Shown here piece by piece: positions 41,576-50,168 of a stretch of 64,000 nt of DNA. The translations under genes and the position numbers were made by a program. Where the stretch lies: assembly GCA_019639255.1 (NCBI GenBank), contig JAHBSF010000005.1, positions 1 to 64,000 on the forward strand, read 5' to 3'. Position 1 is the first letter of the stretch. Each line of letters starts with the position of its first letter. Origin of the DNA: Acidobacteriota bacterium. GTDB taxonomy: Bacteria; Acidobacteriota; Blastocatellia; RBC074. Under the pieces are notes generated by a model. The model did not search any database and was not told the origin of the DNA. It saw nothing but the letters and a program-made list of their open reading frames with translations.

Positions 41576-44500
41576 ATGACGGGAACATACGACTATGGAC
41601 TGGTCGCGTTATCGGTCTTCATCGCAATGTGCGCTTCCTACGTCGCGCTCGATCTGGCGGGACGCACTGCTGCCGCTCGCGGGCGGGTGCGGCTGCTGTG
41701 GCTGTCGGGCGGGGCCGTTGCGATGGGCTTCGGCATCTGGTCTATGCATTACATCGGAATGCTCGCTTTCAAGCTGCCCGTGCCGGTTCTTTATGATCTG
41801 CCGCTGGTAGTCGTATCTCTTGTTGCTGCGATTCTGGCTTCCGGCGTTGCGCTGTTTATCGTGGGCAGAGACAGCCTCAGCCTGGGGGATGCCCTGTTCG
41901 GAAGCGTAGTGATGGGAATCGGGATCGCCTCGATGCACTACATCGGGATGGAGGCGATGCGGCTGCCGGCGATGTGCCATTACGATCCGGTGCTGTTCGC
42001 ACTTTCGATCATCATAGCGATCGTTGTGTCCCTCGTCGCGTTGTGGCTTGCCTTTCATTTTCGTACAGAGACCAGGGAACTGTCTCCGCTCAAGTTCGCA
42101 AGCGCAGTAGTGATGGGCGCGGCCGTAGCTGCGATGCATTACACCGGTATGGCGGCGGCCAGTTACACTCCCGCGCCTTTGGACAAAGACATCACATTTG
42201 CGGTCGACATCTCTTCTCTCGGCATAGTCGGCATCACGACAATAACCTTTATGGTTTTGGCGCTTGCCGCGCTCACATCCATGGCCGACAGGCGAATTTC
42301 CGCCCAGTCGCGCGAACTGCAATCGAGCGAGGAACGCTACAGGTTGCTCTTCGAGCGGTCGCTTGCCGGCGTATACCGCAGCACGCTCGACGGCAGGCTT
42401 CTGGACTGCAATGAAGCGTATTCGACGATGCTCGGTTACGATTCGAAGGCCGAGTGCCTGCGCCATCTCGTCACCGAACATTACCGCGACGCCGAGGACC
42501 GCAGCGCGCTGATGGACCGGTTGCGGCGAGAGGGCAAGGTGATGGATTTCGAAGTGTGCCTCAGGCGCCGCGACGGCACTCTCGGCTGGGTGCTCGGCAA
42601 CGCCACGCTGCTGGCCGGCAGGGACGGCTCCGACACCGTGATCGAGGGGACGATCATAGACATTACGCACCGCAAGGAAGTCGAGGCGGCGCTGCATCGG
42701 GCGATTGAGGCGGCCGAGGAGGCCAATCGCGCAAAAAGCGAATTTCTAGCAAATATGAGCCACGAGATTCGCACGCCCATGAACGGCATCATAGGCATGA
42801 CCGAACTTGCACTCGCTACCGATCTGACTCTGGAGCAGCGCGAATACCTTGAAACCGTGCGCGGGTCGGCCGCATCGCTGCTCGGCATCATCAACGACAT
42901 ACTGGACTTTTCGAAGGTCGAAGCGCGCAAGCTGGAACTCGACAGCGCACCGTTCGACCTCGCGGCGCTGCTTGACGAAACCCTTCGTGCGCTTGCTCCT
43001 CGCGCGCACGAAAAGGACATAGAACTCATTTGCAGCATCGCGCCCGATGCGCCCGTTCACCTCAAAGGCGATCCGGGGCGCGTGCGTCAGGTGATCGTCA
43101 ACCTCGTAAACAACGCGATCAAATTTACCGAGAGCGGCGAAGTGATTTTGCGCGTAGATCCGCGCGGCAGCGACGGCGATCGCGAACTGCTGCATTTTTC
43201 GATAACGGATACCGGCATAGGGATAGCGCCGGACAAATTGAATGTAATCTTCGAGGCGTTTACTCAGGCGGATGCATCCACTACGCGTAGATTCGGAGGC
43301 ACGGGTCTGGGCCTTGCCATTACTTCGCAGCTCATAGAGTTGATGGGCGGGCGGATCGAGGTCGAAAGCGAACTCGGAAAGGGAAGCACATTCCATTTCA
43401 CCCTGCCTTTTGAAAAGGTTTCCGGCGCATCGGCCTGGTCGCATCCGAGGGATCTGGCGGACCTCAACGGCGCACGCGTGCTCGTCGTGGATGATCACGC
43501 CACCAACCGGCGGATACTCGATGAAATACTTGCGCGCTGGGGAATGCATCCCACGCTTGTCGACGGCGGAAGGGCTGCTATAGAAACCATGGAGCGGGCA
43601 TTCAATGACGGTACGCCGTTTGACCTGGTGCTGCTCGACTACCAAATGCCCGATATGGACGGCTTTGAGGTCGCCGAAAGAATCAAACATCGCCCCGAAC
43701 TCGCGGCTACTACCATCATGATGCTTTCGTCGATCGGGCATCAGGGCGATGCCGCGCGGTGCCGCGAACTCGGCGTTGCCGCATATATGACCAAACCCGT
43801 TCGCCAGTCTGTTCTGCTCGATGCAATGCTCGCCGTTCTCAACCCGTCCGACAAGCCGCATGTCGCTGAATCGGAACGAACTCACTACCGCCCGTCATTT
43901 ATGGAAGCGAAACGAAGCCTGCGCGTACTGGTAGCCGAAGACAATCGCGTCAATCAACTCGTAGCGCGCAAGATGCTCGAACGATTCGGACACACCGCGG
44001 TGATTGCCGAAGACGGCAAAGCGGCGCTTGCCGCTCTGGACCGGGAGCGCTTCGACGTAGTTCTGATGGATATTGAAATGCCGGAAATGGACGGACTTGA
44101 GGCTACTGAGGAGATTCGTCGTCGCGAACTGGATGGCGGCGCACACTTGCCGGTTATCGCGCTTACGGCGTATGCACGGCAGGAAGACCGCGAGCGTTGC
44201 CTTGGCGCCGGATGCGACGGATATCTGGCAAAACCGTTTGGGGCGGTGGATCTTGCGGCAGCGCTCGAAAGCGTGCTGCCGGCGGCTGAAACCGCTGCGC
44301 CGGAAACCGTAAAGGTTGCTCCCGAAGAGCGGTTCGACTGCGCAGATCTGCTCGAGCGTACGGGCGGAGATCACGAGCTTGTCGGCGAACTGATAGAACT
44401 GTTTCTGGAGGACTATCCCCAACATGTCGATGCGCTGCGGCGCGCAGTCGACGCAGGCGACGCAAATCGGCTGACTTCCGTCGCGCATACGTTGAAGGGA

Positions 44501-44689
44501 TCGCTCGGCTCGATTGCCGCCCCGCGCGCCTCGGCAATCGCCGCACGCCTCGAACGAATGGGTAGAGACGGGGATGCAACGCAGGCCAGAGCCGCAGAAG
44601 CGGAGCTGCTGGCTGAATTAAGCGCGCTTCACCTGGTTCTCGAAGCAGAGAAAATGCGGAATTCGCCGTCAGGGAGGAAAGAGAGATGA
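41576..44689 (+). CDS. MHYT-PAS hybrid histidine kinase with two receivers and Hpt
   Basis: This 1037-residue multi-step phosphorelay protein has, in order, an MHYT membrane sensor domain with three MHY[IT]GM motifs (about residues 60, 122 and 184), a PAS domain (about 255-365), HisKA with His in FLANMSHEIRTPMNG, a HATPase (NLVNNAIKFTESGEV; GGTGLGLAI), a first receiver (VLVVDDHATN; LLDYQMPDMDG), a second receiver (VLVAEDNRVN; LMDIEMPEMDG; YLAKPF) and a C-terminal Hpt domain with His in VAHTLKGSLG. All phosphate-carrying residues look intact. MHYT is thought to bind metal and sense diatomic gases. The last codons and the TGA stop come from an intergenic repeat. Confidence 0.92.
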   Translation: MTGTYDYGLVALSVFIAMCASYVALDLAGRTAAARGRVRLLWLSGGAVAMGFGIWSMHYIGMLAFKLPVPVLYDLPLVVVSLVAAILASGVALFIVGRDSLSLGDALFGSVVMGIGIASMHYIGMEAMRLPAMCHYDPVLFALSIIIAIVVSLVALWLAFHFRTETRELSPLKFASAVVMGAAVAAMHYTGMAAASYTPAPLDKDITFAVDISSLGIVGITTITFMVLALAALTSMADRRISAQSRELQSSEERYRLLFERSLAGVYRSTLDGRLLDCNEAYSTMLGYDSKAECLRHLVTEHYRDAEDRSALMDRLRREGKVMDFEVCLRRRDGTLGWVLGNATLLAGRDGSDTVIEGTIIDITHRKEVEAALHRAIEAAEEANRAKSEFLANMSHEIRTPMNGIIGMTELALATDLTLEQREYLETVRGSAASLLGIINDILDFSKVEARKLELDSAPFDLAALLDETLRALAPRAHEKDIELICSIAPDAPVHLKGDPGRVRQVIVNLVNNAIKFTESGEVILRVDPRGSDGDRELLHFSITDTGIGIAPDKLNVIFEAFTQADASTTRRFGGTGLGLAITSQLIELMGGRIEVESELGKGSTFHFTLPFEKVSGASAWSHPRDLADLNGARVLVVDDHATNRRILDEILARWGMHPTLVDGGRAAIETMERAFNDGTPFDLVLLDYQMPDMDGFEVAERIKHRPELAATTIMMLSSIGHQGDAARCRELGVAAYMTKPVRQSVLLDAMLAVLNPSDKPHVAESERTHYRPSFMEAKRSLRVLVAEDNRVNQLVARKMLERFGHTAVIAEDGKAALAALDRERFDVVLMDIEMPEMDGLEATEEIRRRELDGGAHLPVIALTAYARQEDRERCLGAGCDGYLAKPFGAVDLAAALESVLPAAETAAPETVKVAPEERFDCADLLERTGGDHELVGELIELFLEDYPQHVDALRRAVDAGDANRLTSVAHTLKGSLGSIAAPRASAIAARLERMGRDGDATQARAAEAELLAELSALHLVLEAEKMRNSPSGRKER

Positions 44690-44788
44690 CGGAACAAACG
44701 AAATATTACGAAAATCACGGAAAAGTTGAATATTTCCGCAGTTTTCGTTTCATTTCGTTTGTTCCGTCATCTCTCTTTCCTCCCTGAC
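44668..44788. repeat. type-A intergenic inverted repeat, copy 10
   Basis: The arms start GTCAGGGAGGAAAGAGAGAT and end with its reverse complement, pairing over about 58 bp. Both arms have TGACGG instead of the usual TAACGG, so this change is shared by the two arms. The left arm encodes the last residues (SGRKER) and stop codon of the hybrid kinase. It fills the gap between two convergent genes. Confidence 0.94.
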
Positions 44789-44800
44789 CGGGAATTGTCG

Positions 44801-45670
44801 TCAGATCGAGCCGAATACACGCTCCAGGAACAGGCGGTTTTCTCGTGCATTCGCCGTAGTTTCTTCGGCCGTTTGTCCTACGCGGCAGCACTCGACCATC
44901 ACCGGCCCGCGGAATCCACCCGCCTTCAGCCGGCGGAATACACCGGCGAAATCCACCTTGCCCTCGCCGAATTGAATCATCACATCGCCCTTCGGCTCGG
45001 CGCAATCTTTTGCGCAAAATCCGGTGATGTGTTTGACGATCGGATCGACTTCGGCAACCGGGTCCTTACCCGTGTAATAAATGATATTGCCCGCGTCATA
45101 CCAGATAGCGAAATTGCGGTGATTTACTTCTTTGATAACGCGCAGGATTTCCGAAGACGACCCGCTGATGCCGCCGTGCGGTTTCATTACGAGACTGATC
45201 TGTTTGCTTTCGGCGTAACGGGCTGCATCGTTCATCACCTTGAAGTAATGCTCGTATTCTTCGGGCTTGTCTACGCCGAAGGAAAGCACGGTCTTTATCG
45301 AGAGCCGGTGCGCGTTGTCGACTTGCAGCCGAAGGTCGCGGATTGCGTCTTCGAGCGGGATATTGTGGCGCGAATTGAGCGCGGCCATATTGGCCGTCAG
45401 CCCGCTTGCCTGGATGCGTTTCCTGAGTCCCTCTACATAATCCGGAGAGGCTTCGGCGCCTATGAACCGTTCATCTCTGGTGCGGCTGAGAAGGCCCGTG
45501 GTTTTATAACCTGCGGCGCGAATTTCCTTCAGCACCTGATCGTAAGGCCATTTGGTCCACGGGCGGTTGAAACAACCGATCGGCCAGTTGACGCGGCCGA
45601 ATCCGGTTTCTGACGCTGCAAACATAGTGAGCGTCGCGCCCGCAACGCCGATAAATTCTCTGCGATTCAT
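44801..45670 (-). CDS. exported sugar phosphate isomerase/epimerase-like TIM barrel
   Basis: About 289 residues from the ATG at 45670, where a signal-like MNRREFIGVAGATLTMFAAS begins; its paired Arg recalls twin-arginine leaders but only as RR without the full motif. The rest matches the xylose-isomerase-like TIM-barrel family (AP endonuclease family 2 fold): GVDKPEEYEHYFKVMNDAAR, LVMKPHGG with His, IWYDAGNIIYYT and PVMVECC with the metal-binding Glu. Members act as sugar isomerases or epimerases; the substrate is unknown. It follows the FAD oxidoreductase gene after 7 bp and is probably co-transcribed with it. Confidence 0.83.
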   Translation of the reverse strand: MNRREFIGVAGATLTMFAASETGFGRVNWPIGCFNRPWTKWPYDQVLKEIRAAGYKTTGLLSRTRDERFIGAEASPDYVEGLRKRIQASGLTANMAALNSRHNIPLEDAIRDLRLQVDNAHRLSIKTVLSFGVDKPEEYEHYFKVMNDAARYAESKQISLVMKPHGGISGSSSEILRVIKEVNHRNFAIWYDAGNIIYYTGKDPVAEVDPIVKHITGFCAKDCAEPKGDVMIQFGEGKVDFAGVFRRLKAGGFRGPVMVECCRVGQTAEETTANARENRLFLERVFGSI

Positions 45671-45677
45671 GCCGTGT

Positions 45678-47144
45678 TTATCCTCCCGGGGGCAAGTTGC
45701 GGACCGGGTGCAGCCGGTCGCCCTTTGTTGCATCCGTTTCCTCGTGGTACTCCATTTCGGTGTTGACCGACCATACGTCGTGGCGTTCGCCTGCGAGATT
45801 CCGCGCCGCATATACGCCGGTGAGCATCGAGTGATCCTGGTTATTGTAGCGATGCAGCCCGTTTCGTCCTATGGTCTGGAGATTTTCAAATCCGTCCAGG
45901 TATTCGCGAATGACGGCGAGGCTCCGGCGGTAGCCGTGATCATAAATCGGATAGGCTTTTCTAGCGCGCACTACTGCGCCGTCCTCCACTTCGCGCGGAT
46001 CGAGAAGTCCGATACGTGCGCCCTCGCTCACCGCGAGTTCGATCAATCGCCGGTCGGGCCAGTTCCATTCCGCGTCATTTTCCCACAGGAAGTATTCAAA
46101 TCCGAGCGATGTGCGCGCCGGATCGGGCGTCATTTCAGGGCTCCAGTTCTTGTAATTCTGCACGCGACCCACCTTTACTTCCGGCGCGTGAATATAAATC
46201 CAGTTGTCGGGAAAAACATCGGCGCGCGCTACAATCAGCACAACCGTAAGATAATCGCGGTAACGCAGACTCCGCGCTGCCTCGATTACGATGTCGGGCG
46301 GCGCGGGATCCATCGATTCGATGAGTTCGCGCAGCGGCATCGTTGAGAGAAAATTATCGGCGTTCATCTCTACGATCTGGCCTTCGGATGTTGCGCCGTA
46401 GATCGCCTCTACACGACGGCGAGCATGGCGCACGCGGTTGACCCTGACATCTCCTATGGTTTTGCAGCCGCGCATCGAAAGCAGATCGCGGCAGCGCTCC
46501 CACATCTGGCCGGGGCCGAGGCGGGGGTAGTGAAATTCATCTATAAGCGTTGTGACTATGCCCCCGTCCCGGTCGCGCCGGTCGCCGAATAACGCCTGAC
46601 GGACGGCTTCGCGAAGGGAAAGGTTCTTTATGCGCTGCGCGGCCCAGTCGGCTGAAATTTCGGTGCAGGGAATGCCCCAGACTTTTTCCGTATAGGTTTT
46701 GAAGAATATTCGGTACAGGCGCTCTCCGAAGCGGTTGCTCACCCACTGCTCGAAATTATGTTCTTCGGCGTGCGGTTTGATTTGCGCGCGCAGGTAGCTC
46801 AGTCCTATGCGCAGCGTTTCCATAGGCCCGAGTCCTGCAACGGCGTTTGCGGCCCGCAGCGGGTAATCGAAGAACCGCCCGCGGTAATAAATGCGCGACA
46901 GGCGCGGCCGAACGAGGAATTCATCGCCGAGTATTTCGCGCCACAGGTCGTTGATAAGCGGGATTTTGGAGAAGAAGCGATGGCCGCCGATATCGAAGCG
47001 GTATCCCCGGTAATCGACCGTGCGCGACAGGCCGCCCACCTGACGGTCGGCTTCGAGTAACGTGGGCGAGAAGCCGAGTTTTTCGAGTTCGTAAGCGGCG
47101 GTAAGTCCGGCAGGGCCGGCTCCTATTATTGCGACTGATGGCAT
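45678..47144 (-). CDS. FAD-dependent oxidoreductase of the amine oxidase / UDP-galactopyranose mutase-like group
   Basis: About 488 residues from the ATG at 47144. The N-terminal Rossmann motif AIIGAGPAGLTAAYELEKLG and DRQVGGLSRTV with GYRFDIGGHRFFSKIP show FAD binding as in amine oxidase, protoporphyrinogen oxidase and UDP-galactopyranose mutase relatives. EKVWGIPCTEISADWAAQRI near residue 170 is typical of the polysaccharide-associated branch. It could act on a nucleotide sugar or lipid-linked glycan, with the adjacent TIM-barrel protein in the same pathway; this is inference. Confidence 0.78.
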   Translation of the reverse strand: MPSVAIIGAGPAGLTAAYELEKLGFSPTLLEADRQVGGLSRTVDYRGYRFDIGGHRFFSKIPLINDLWREILGDEFLVRPRLSRIYYRGRFFDYPLRAANAVAGLGPMETLRIGLSYLRAQIKPHAEEHNFEQWVSNRFGERLYRIFFKTYTEKVWGIPCTEISADWAAQRIKNLSLREAVRQALFGDRRDRDGGIVTTLIDEFHYPRLGPGQMWERCRDLLSMRGCKTIGDVRVNRVRHARRRVEAIYGATSEGQIVEMNADNFLSTMPLRELIESMDPAPPDIVIEAARSLRYRDYLTVVLIVARADVFPDNWIYIHAPEVKVGRVQNYKNWSPEMTPDPARTSLGFEYFLWENDAEWNWPDRRLIELAVSEGARIGLLDPREVEDGAVVRARKAYPIYDHGYRRSLAVIREYLDGFENLQTIGRNGLHRYNNQDHSMLTGVYAARNLAGERHDVWSVNTEMEYHEETDATKGDRLHPVRNLPPGG

Positions 47145-47240
47145 CAAACAGTTCCCGTTGGTTTCAGGGGCGAGTATAAGCGGGCGGATGCAAGGGTGCA
47201 AATCGGGCTAAATCAATCCACACAGCAATTCTCGGGTTAG

Positions 47241-47347
47241 GAGGAATGAGAGATAACGGAACAAACGAAATGAAACGAAAATTACGGAAATATTCAACCT
47301 CTCCATAATATTCGTATTATTTCGTATGTTCCGTTATCTCCCTTTCC
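47241..47347. repeat. type-A intergenic inverted repeat, copy 11 (divergent promoter region)
   Basis: The left arm ATGAGAGATAACGGAACAAA and right arm GTATGTTCCGTTATCTCCCT pair well at the ends and poorly in the centre. The upstream flank AATCCACACAGCAATTCTCG shares its start with the flank of copy 2. It lies in the 273-bp spacer between divergent genes. Confidence 0.9.
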
Positions 47348-47417
47348 GCGATTTCCGCATTCAATCATAATGCGCGAGGGGGCATTGTCCCGGTGTTAAC
47401 CGGCAAAGAAGGAAATT

Positions 47418-49259
47418 GTGGAGAAAAAAGAAAAAAAACGGATGCGGTGGGCGGGCGCCTGGCCCGAAGTCCGTGCGCTGATTTTTGCGCACCGGTGGCG
47501 ACTGGCGCTCGGGCTGGCATTGATGTTCGTCAGCCGCCTTTCGGGTCTCGTGCTGCCTGCGTCTTCGAAATATCTGATCGATGAGGTGATCGTAAACAGG
47601 CGCGGCGAGATGCTTTTCTGGATCGCTGCCGCCGTGGGCGCGGCGACGCTTGTGCAGGCGCTTACTTCGTTCGCGCTTTCTCAGGTAATAGGCGTAGCCG
47701 CGCAGCGCGCAATCACCGATATGCGCAAGAGCATTCAGGAGCACGTCGAACGGTTGCCCGTAGGCTACTTCGATTCCACGCAAACCGGCGTACTCATTTC
47801 GCGCGTGATGTCGGACGCCGAGGGGGTGCGCAATCTGGTCGGCACGGGATTGATTCAACTCGCGGGAGGTATGGTCACGGCCGCGCTTGCGCTGATGGTT
47901 CTCGTTTATCTCAACTGGCGGTTGACCTCGATTACGATATTTGTGCTGATTGCGTTTGGCGGGGCGATGGCTTACGCGTTCAACAGGCTGCGCCCGCTGT
48001 TTCGCGAGCGGGGAAAGATTCAGGCCGAAGTGACGGGGCGGCTGGGGCAATCGCTCGGCGGCATCCGGGTGGTAAAGGCCTACACTGCGGAAAAACGCGA
48101 GGAGTTGGTTTTCGCCCGGGGAGCGCACAGATTGTTTCGCAATGTTGCAAAGTCGCTCACCGGCGTATCGGGCATCACTGCGTTTTCGACGCTGATAATA
48201 GGCGTAATCGGCGTGATTATGATCAGCTTCGGCGGGCGTGCAATTCTCGAGGGAACGATGACGCTCGGCGATCTGGTTATGTACATATTCTTCACGGGGC
48301 TGATGGCGATGCCGCTTGTCGAGATCGCAGCGATCGGAACGCAGATTACCGAAGCGCTCGCCGGCCTCGACCGCATACGCGAAATAAAAAGCATGGCAAC
48401 CGAAGACGCCGAAGATGCTAATCGCGCCGCTATAAACTACCTGCGCGGCGAAGTCGCATTTGAGGACGTGTGTTTTGAATATCGCGAGGGATTGCCCGTA
48501 CTGAAGGAAGTTTCTTTTTTTGCCGCCGCCGGGTCTACGACGGCGCTCGTAGGTCCGAGCGGTTCGGGCAAAAGCACGCTCATCAGCCTGATTATGACCT
48601 TTATTCGTCCCACGTCGGGGCGAATACTTATAGACGGTCGCGATCTGAATGAATTGAAGCTGCGCGATTACCGCGCGCATCTCGGAATAGTTTTGCAGGA
48701 CAATTTTCTGTTCGATGGAACGGTAGCTGAAAACATACGGTTTTCGCGACCCCATGCGACTCGCGAAGAAGTGGAGGCCGTAGCCCGGATTGCGCACTGC
48801 GAGGAATTCGTCAAAGGATTTCCCGAAGGTTACGACACGGTAGTGGGCGAGCGCGGCGTAAGGCTTTCGGGCGGGCAGCGGCAGCGCATTGCGATCGCGC
48901 GCGCGATACTGGCCGATCCGCGCATACTGATTCTGGACGAAGCGACATCCAGCCTCGACAGCGAAAGCGAGGCCGAGATACAGGACGGATTGCGGCGGCT
49001 GCGGCAGGGCAGGACTACGTTCGTCATCGCGCATCGCCTCTCTACAATACGCAGCGCAGATCAGATTCTGGTGCTCGACGGCGGGCGGATAGTCGAGCGC
49101 GGCGCGCACTCGGAGTTGCTGGCGATGGACGGGCGGTACAAACAGTTGCACGACAAACAGTACCGTCTCGAAGATGATCGCTTTATCAATCCGGGCGAGG
49201 ATTTCACTCCCGAGGAGCCGCCGCCTCCGGTTACTGCAGGATCGCCGACGGCATTGTAA
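47418..49259 (+). CDS. MsbA-like ABC exporter
   Basis: This 613-residue half-transporter starts with GTG at 47418. Six transmembrane helices span residues about 25-310, with the ABC membrane domain motif (RLPVGYFDSTQTGVLISRVM). The nucleotide-binding domain (about 345-590) has Walker A VGPSGSGKST, signature RLSGGQRQR, Walker B ILILDEATSSLD and the switch His in FVIAHRLST. It should work as a homodimer and export a lipid, peptide or drug. Length and order match MsbA/BmrA types; substrate cannot be assigned. Confidence 0.9.
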   Translation: MEKKEKKRMRWAGAWPEVRALIFAHRWRLALGLALMFVSRLSGLVLPASSKYLIDEVIVNRRGEMLFWIAAAVGAATLVQALTSFALSQVIGVAAQRAITDMRKSIQEHVERLPVGYFDSTQTGVLISRVMSDAEGVRNLVGTGLIQLAGGMVTAALALMVLVYLNWRLTSITIFVLIAFGGAMAYAFNRLRPLFRERGKIQAEVTGRLGQSLGGIRVVKAYTAEKREELVFARGAHRLFRNVAKSLTGVSGITAFSTLIIGVIGVIMISFGGRAILEGTMTLGDLVMYIFFTGLMAMPLVEIAAIGTQITEALAGLDRIREIKSMATEDAEDANRAAINYLRGEVAFEDVCFEYREGLPVLKEVSFFAAAGSTTALVGPSGSGKSTLISLIMTFIRPTSGRILIDGRDLNELKLRDYRAHLGIVLQDNFLFDGTVAENIRFSRPHATREEVEAVARIAHCEEFVKGFPEGYDTVVGERGVRLSGGQRQRIAIARAILADPRILILDEATSSLDSESEAEIQDGLRRLRQGRTTFVIAHRLSTIRSADQILVLDGGRIVERGAHSELLAMDGRYKQLHDKQYRLEDDRFINPGEDFTPEEPPPPVTAGSPTAL

Positions 49260-49270
49260 GGAAACCGCGC

Positions 49271-49330
49271 AATTTCCGTGATTTTCGTTTCATTTCGTTT
49301 GTTCCGTTATCTCTGCTTCCATGTCTCGAT
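49271..49330. repeat. type-A half element, copy 12
   Basis: Only the right arm is present: TTTCGTTTCATTTCGTTTGT followed by TCCGTTATCTC. The left arm is missing after the ABC exporter stop. The flank beyond, ATGTCTCGATGTTGTGTGG, is the reverse complement of the CCACACgACATCGgGACAT flank of copies 2 and 5. Confidence 0.85.
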
Positions 49331-49422
49331 GTTGTGTGGTTTGGATTAGTTCTGGACAATGCCAGGTCGATGTAGTAAAACTACGCACTAGACTCACACC
49401 CTTGCTAAAGGATCTCTGGCAA

Positions 49423-50133
49423 ATGAAATTCGGAGTCGTCGTTTTCCCCGGCTCGAATTGCGATCACGACACCTATCACGTAATCAGCAAAGTGCTCGGC
49501 CAGCCCGTTGATTTCATATGGCACAAGGATGAGCGGATTGACGGCTACGACGCAATCATCCTGCCCGGCGGATTTTCATACGGGGATTACCTGCGAACGG
49601 GCGCGATAGCCCGTTTTTCGCCCGTAATGCGTTCGGTCAAAGGATTCGCCGCTTCGGGAGGGCTGGTGCTCGGCATCTGCAACGGGTTCCAGATTCTGTG
49701 CGAAGCGGGGTTGTTGCCCGGCACGCTGCTGCGAAACCGCGATCTGAAATTCATCTGCGAACACGTAAACGTGCGGGTAGAGCGTACCGATACGCCGTTT
49801 ACCGTTTCGTATCGCAAGGGGCAGGTTTTAAGCATACCGATTGCTCACGGCGACGGGAATTATTTCTGCGACATTGATACGCTGCGTGAACTCGAATCCG
49901 ATGGGCGGATAATTTTCCGCTACTGCGATGCGCGCGGCGAGGCGACCGATGCGGCCAATCCCAATGGATCGCTTGCAAACATTGCGGGCATCTGCAACCG
50001 GGAACGCAACGTGGTTGGACTGATGCCGCATCCCGAGCGCGCGAGTGAAAGCCTGCTCGGCAGCAACGACGGCCGGTTGCTGTTTTTGTCTCTGGCGACC
50101 TCGCTCAGCGAAATGCTCAAACTTCGCGCCTGA
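49423..50133 (+). CDS. purQ: phosphoribosylformylglycinamidine synthase subunit PurQ
   Basis: PurQ is the glutaminase subunit that supplies ammonia for FGAM synthesis in purine biosynthesis. The ATG at 49423 gives 236 residues starting [20 protein letters not shown]; the longer frame upstream has no similarity. The class I amidotransferase nucleophile is C86 ([10 protein letters not shown]), and the His/Glu pair lies in LMPHPER near residue 206. purL follows after 35 bp. No purS is seen in the window, though this small PurL type normally needs it. Confidence 0.95.
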   Translation: MKFGVVVFPGSNCDHDTYHVISKVLGQPVDFIWHKDERIDGYDAIILPGGFSYGDYLRTGAIARFSPVMRSVKGFAASGGLVLGICNGFQILCEAGLLPGTLLRNRDLKFICEHVNVRVERTDTPFTVSYRKGQVLSIPIAHGDGNYFCDIDTLRELESDGRIIFRYCDARGEATDAANPNGSLANIAGICNRERNVVGLMPHPERASESLLGSNDGRLLFLSLATSLSEMLKLRA

Positions 50134-50168
50134 AACCGGAATCCGCGCCCAATAAAGATCACGGCTCA

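Noticed and set aside
47361-49151. 596-residue open frame antisense to the ABC exporter gene
   Set aside because: The + strand frame has all ABC transporter motifs; the antisense product has no recognisable domain.
49321-49422. Longer purQ reading from 49321
   Set aside because: The first 34 codons run through a half repeat and a dyad, and PurQ proteins start at [10 protein letters not shown].
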